A stretch of DNA of 13,163 nt. Source: Terriglobia bacterium (GTDB lineage Bacteria > Acidobacteriota > Terriglobia > UBA7540). Below are positions 13,073-13,163 of the stretch, piece by piece. The notes below the pieces were generated by a model. It was not told where the DNA came from and searched no databases. It saw only the letters and a program-made list of their open reading frames with translations. Within the stretch, counting starts at the first letter, position 1, and the number at the start of each line of letters is the position of its first letter. The stretch covers positions 1-13,163 of the forward strand of contig JASIKV010000262.1 in the NCBI GenBank assembly GCA_030049455.1. Reading direction: 5' to 3'. A program made the translations under genes and the position numbers.

Positions 13073-13163
13073 AGCGAGGCGAGATCTGGTGGGCCGACCT
13101 TGGCCCCTACCGCCTGCGTGAGCAGACAGGACACCGGCCCGTGGTGGTCTGGCAAAGCAACAC
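13069..13163 (+). CDS. mazF: MazF/PemK-type endoribonuclease toxin, N-terminal part
   Basis: The gene begins with GTG at 13069, overlapping the antitoxin stop by 4 bp, and runs off the window after 31 complete codons. MKRGEIWWADLGPYR is the classic MazF start (first beta strand and the loop carrying RGEIWW), and GHRPVVVWQSN is the following strand, with the conserved RPVVV and the Q-S-N that lies near the RNA-binding surface. MazF toxins cut mRNA at short specific sequences and slow growth until the antitoxin is restored. The C-terminal half, with the remaining active-site residues, is not visible. Confidence in the family is high, in activity unknown. Confidence 0.87.
   Translation, partial: MKRGEIWWADLGPYRLREQTGHRPVVVWQSN

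Overview
The window looks like a chromosomal segment of an uncultured Acidobacteriota member (class Terriglobia or a relative). The strongest clue is the acidobacterial ADOP permease (two FtsX/MacB units fused in one chain behind an N-terminal prefix domain) next to its PadR regulator. A second PadR of the kind that usually precedes an ADOP gene lies 5 kb away. The placement is inferred from gene content and moderately high G+C; there is no rRNA or tRNA in the window.

Layout. 1-523: right end of an IS1595-family insertion sequence (transposase C-terminus plus a small overlapping basic ORF) that has cut into a padR gene (503-739, minus strand). 740-1019: no gene, but a possible operator for padR, a 94-bp hairpin/MITE-like element and a good promoter for a 101-residue protein of unknown function (1020-1325). 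1354-2781 (minus): exported HtrA-type serine protease with two PDZ domains. 2968-6089 (minus): ADOP permease and, upstream of it, its PadR regulator, whose promoter overlaps a perfect 7-bp-arm dyad. 6192-6269: short inverted and direct repeats. 6294-7912 (minus): an overlapping gene pair, cupin then Gfo/Idh/MocA oxidoreductase. 7913-8295: divergent intergenic region with two dyads. 8296-9774 (plus): HpnP-like B12/radical-SAM enzyme, convergent with an MglA-type small GTPase (9846-10430, minus). 10431-11030: 600 bp without a gene, most of it able to fold into several nested stems (candidate structured RNA). 11031-12710 (plus): dihydroxy-acid dehydratase ilvD. 12842-13163 (plus): toxin-antitoxin pair, a DUF104-like antitoxin overlapping a MazF/PemK toxin cut by the window end, behind a promoter that predicts a leaderless mRNA.

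Most genes are unrelated housekeeping or accessory units. The clear transcription units are padR-ADOP, cupin-oxidoreductase and antitoxin-mazF. The observations I would follow first are the structured intergenic region at 10559-10837, the DUF104-MazF pair with its leaderless promoter/operator, the PadR operator dyad, the 94-bp element at 848-941, and the small ORF translationally coupled to the IS transposase.
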